From CAVOEB01 sp965249645 (lineage in GTDB: Bacteria; Pseudomonadota; Alphaproteobacteria; UBA828; JAPUJA01): a stretch of DNA of 64,000 nt. The position numbers and the translations under genes were made by a program. Where the stretch lies: the NCBI GenBank assembly GCA_965249645.1, contig CBDFML010000012.1, positions 1,550,001-1,614,000 of the forward strand, written 5' to 3'. The notes under the pieces were generated by a model, which searched no databases, was not told the origin of the DNA, and saw nothing but the letters and a program-made list of their open reading frames with translations. This document shows positions 62,430-64,000 of the stretch, in pieces; within the stretch, counting starts at the first letter, position 1, and every line of letters starts with the position of its first letter.

Positions 62430-63605
62430 ATGAGCTATCCCCTGCCCCCCGATTGTCTCGAGTGGCAACAGAAAATCCGGGCCTTTGCCGAAACCGAACT
62501 GATCCCCTGGGAGGTCGAGGCCGAGATGAACGACGGCGTCATCCCCGAGGAGGCCCGCCGGCGTCATCAGGAGATTGCGGGCGGGATGGGGCTGAACCGC
62601 ATGGACCTGCCCGAGTCCGTGGGCGGTCTCGATTTGTCGACGCTCACCCAGACCGTCATCTGGGAGCAGCTCGGACGGGTTACCAACGCGCTGTGCTGGT
62701 GCTTCCACGAGCCTGAGAAGTGGCTGTTCGAGATTTGCACCGACGACCAGCTCGAACGCTACGTCCTGCCCTCCATGCGGGGCGAGCGTCACGATTGCTA
62801 TGCAATCACCGAGGAAGATTCTGGATCCGACGTCGAGGGGATCAAGACCACGGCGCATCTCGAAGGCAATTCTTACGTCGTCAACGGCGAGAAATGGTAC
62901 GTCACCAGCGCCAACCATGCGGATTATTTCATTCTCCAGGCGAAGATCGAGGGCGGCGAGAACGAGGGCGCGCATTGCCTCTTCTTCATCGAGATGGATA
63001 GCGAAGGGGTCGAGCTTGTCCGCACGCCGCCGTTTTCCCATCGCTACGCCTCCCATCACCCGACCTACCGGTTCAACAACGTGCGCGTGCCGATCACCAA
63101 CCGGATCGGCGATGAGGGCGGCGGCATGGAATACACCTACGCCTGGTTTCGCCGCGAGCGGCTGATGATTGCGGCCCGCTGCTGCGGCGCTGCCTCGCGC
63201 CTGATCGACGAGGCCACCGCGTTCGCCCGCGAGCGCATCATCAACGGCAAGCCGATCACCGAATACCAGGCGATCCAGTTCATGCTCGCCGATAGCCTGA
63301 CCGAGCTGTGGGCGGCCCGGCTGATGACCTACGAGACAGCCGAGGCCCACGACCGGGGCGAGGACGTCAAGGTGCTCCACGCGCGGTGCTCCATGTCCAA
63401 GCTTTACGCGTCGGAAATGGCCAACCGGGTCGCCGACCGCGCGGTGCAGATATTCGGCGGGCGGGGCTACATGCGCGAGAACGTCGCCGAACGCTTCTAC
63501 CGCGAGCTTCGGGTCGACCGAATCTGGGAAGGCACCAGCGAAGTCCAGCGCATCATCATCGCCCACAGCCTGCTCAAGCGCGGCCAGGGACCGCTCGTCG
63601 ATTAG
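62430..63605 (+). CDS. Acyl-CoA dehydrogenase
   Basis: A 391-residue FAD enzyme: AITEEDSGSDVEGI in the middle domain, the flavin-region QIFGGRGYMRE, and the catalytic-region Glu in RIWEGTSEVQR. It introduces the 2,3-double bond in an acyl-CoA and passes electrons to ETF. The length is that of the usual family. Substrate chain type is undetermined. A 134-base gap separates it from the divergent agmatinase. Confidence 0.94.
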   Translation: MSYPLPPDCLEWQQKIRAFAETELIPWEVEAEMNDGVIPEEARRRHQEIAGGMGLNRMDLPESVGGLDLSTLTQTVIWEQLGRVTNALCWCFHEPEKWLFEICTDDQLERYVLPSMRGERHDCYAITEEDSGSDVEGIKTTAHLEGNSYVVNGEKWYVTSANHADYFILQAKIEGGENEGAHCLFFIEMDSEGVELVRTPPFSHRYASHHPTYRFNNVRVPITNRIGDEGGGMEYTYAWFRRERLMIAARCCGAASRLIDEATAFARERIINGKPITEYQAIQFMLADSLTELWAARLMTYETAEAHDRGEDVKVLHARCSMSKLYASEMANRVADRAVQIFGGRGYMRENVAERFYRELRVDRIWEGTSEVQRIIIAHSLLKRGQGPLVD

Positions 63606-63669
63606 CCGGTTCCGGCGCGCCCCGCGGTGTTAAGCTTCCTGCCCGCAAGGACAACAAGGGGGATACGGC

Positions 63670-64000
63670 ATGGCTCTGCCCATCGCCGATCACTGGTTCG
63701 AGACCAAGCGCCTCGACGACGACGTCACGTTGATCTGGGAGCCCAACGCAATTCCCCTCGTACGCTGCAACATGTGGCATGTGCGCGGCCGGGATTGCGA
63801 CATGCTTATCGATTCGGGCTTTGGGTTTTTCAGCCTCAAGGAACACGTCGCCCTGGTCACGGAAAAGCCCGTGCTGTGTGTGGGCAGTCACACCCATTTC
63901 GATCACATGGGCGGGCATTGGGAATTCGACCGGCGCCTGATCCACCCGGCCGAGGCCGACCTGCTCGCCAACCCCACCCGGGCCAACACGGTCAGCGATC
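63670..64000 (+). CDS. Metallo-beta-lactamase-fold hydrolase, N-terminal part
   Basis: The frame runs off the window end, so only the first ~110 residues are seen. They contain the first half of the MBL site, THFDHMGGH (HxHxDH type), after the strand-turn CDMLIDSGFGF. The fold includes glyoxalase II-like thioesterases and lactonases; the function is unresolved. A G-rich ribosome site precedes the ATG. It lies 64 bases after the acyl-CoA dehydrogenase on the same strand. Confidence 0.9.
   Translation, partial: MALPIADHWFETKRLDDDVTLIWEPNAIPLVRCNMWHVRGRDCDMLIDSGFGFFSLKEHVALVTEKPVLCVGSHTHFDHMGGHWEFDRRLIHPAEADLLANPTRANTVSD

Overview
The window looks like chromosomal DNA from an alphaproteobacterium. 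It is GC-rich with dense, largely uninterrupted genes. It carries a CpdR-type receiver (the ClpXP/CtrA proteolysis switch known from Alphaproteobacteria) with a perfect TTAA-N7-TTAA CtrA-type site upstream. It also has a tRNA-Val with an encoded CCA end, Tat-exported PhoX, and many SDR, GMC, acyl-CoA and polyamine genes typical of heterotrophic, often marine, Rhodospirillales-like or roseobacter-like bacteria. I cannot fix the genus from the sequence. I see no insertion sequence, phage, CRISPR array or rRNA.

Layout. 1-4645: two GMC (choline-dehydrogenase-type) oxidoreductases flanking a cysteine hydrolase, then an HpaB-type flavin monooxygenase. 4799-7341: tRNA-Val(GAC), cpdR, N-formylglutamate amidohydrolase, lytic transglycosylase. 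7417-16389: two SDRs, phoX, a tandem pair of inositol-monophosphatase-like phosphatases, a frameshifted TPR/GT41 glycosyltransferase, phosphomannomutase/phosphoglucomutase, and a small NrtS-type membrane protein. 16581-26664: a toluene-4-monooxygenase-like soluble diiron monooxygenase (A, B, D, E subunits only), a divergent E1 alpha/beta pair, three translationally coupled SDR paralogues, a small CxxC protein coupled to a CobW-type GTPase, and one more SDR. 26823-33575: methyltransferase, methylenetetrahydrofolate reductase, aminopeptidase N, alpha/beta hydrolase, M24-family protein. 33623-41766: a complete polyamine-type ABC transporter, a class III aminotransferase and a dimethylglycine-dehydrogenase-like protein. 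42362-48139: one 1925-residue FecR/cadherin/FG-GAP/RTX protein. 48167-55421: Rieske oxygenase, P1 peptidase, FAD monooxygenase with a collapsed second copy, RidA, ADP-forming acyl-CoA synthetase, enoyl-CoA hydratase. 55481-64000: omega-aminotransferase with a second polyamine-type transporter lacking its binding protein, MFS transporter, agmatinase, acyl-CoA dehydrogenase and the start of a metallo-beta-lactamase-fold hydrolase.

How it fits together. Much of the window serves uptake and oxidation of small nitrogenous compounds: choline/dimethylglycine-type methylamines (GMC and DMGDH-like enzymes), polyamines and agmatine (two Pot-like transporters, two class III aminotransferases, agmatinase) and formylglutamate. 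A second theme is oxygenase chemistry: the diiron monooxygenase, HpaB, the Rieske oxygenase and the FAD monooxygenase, all apparently missing dedicated electron-transfer partners nearby. The most distinctive features are the A-B-D-E diiron monooxygenase operon without ferredoxin or reductase, the giant secreted adhesin-like protein with a predicted seven-bladed FG-GAP propeller, the collapsed FAD-monooxygenase duplicate, the frameshifted GT41 gene, and the CtrA-type box in front of cpdR.
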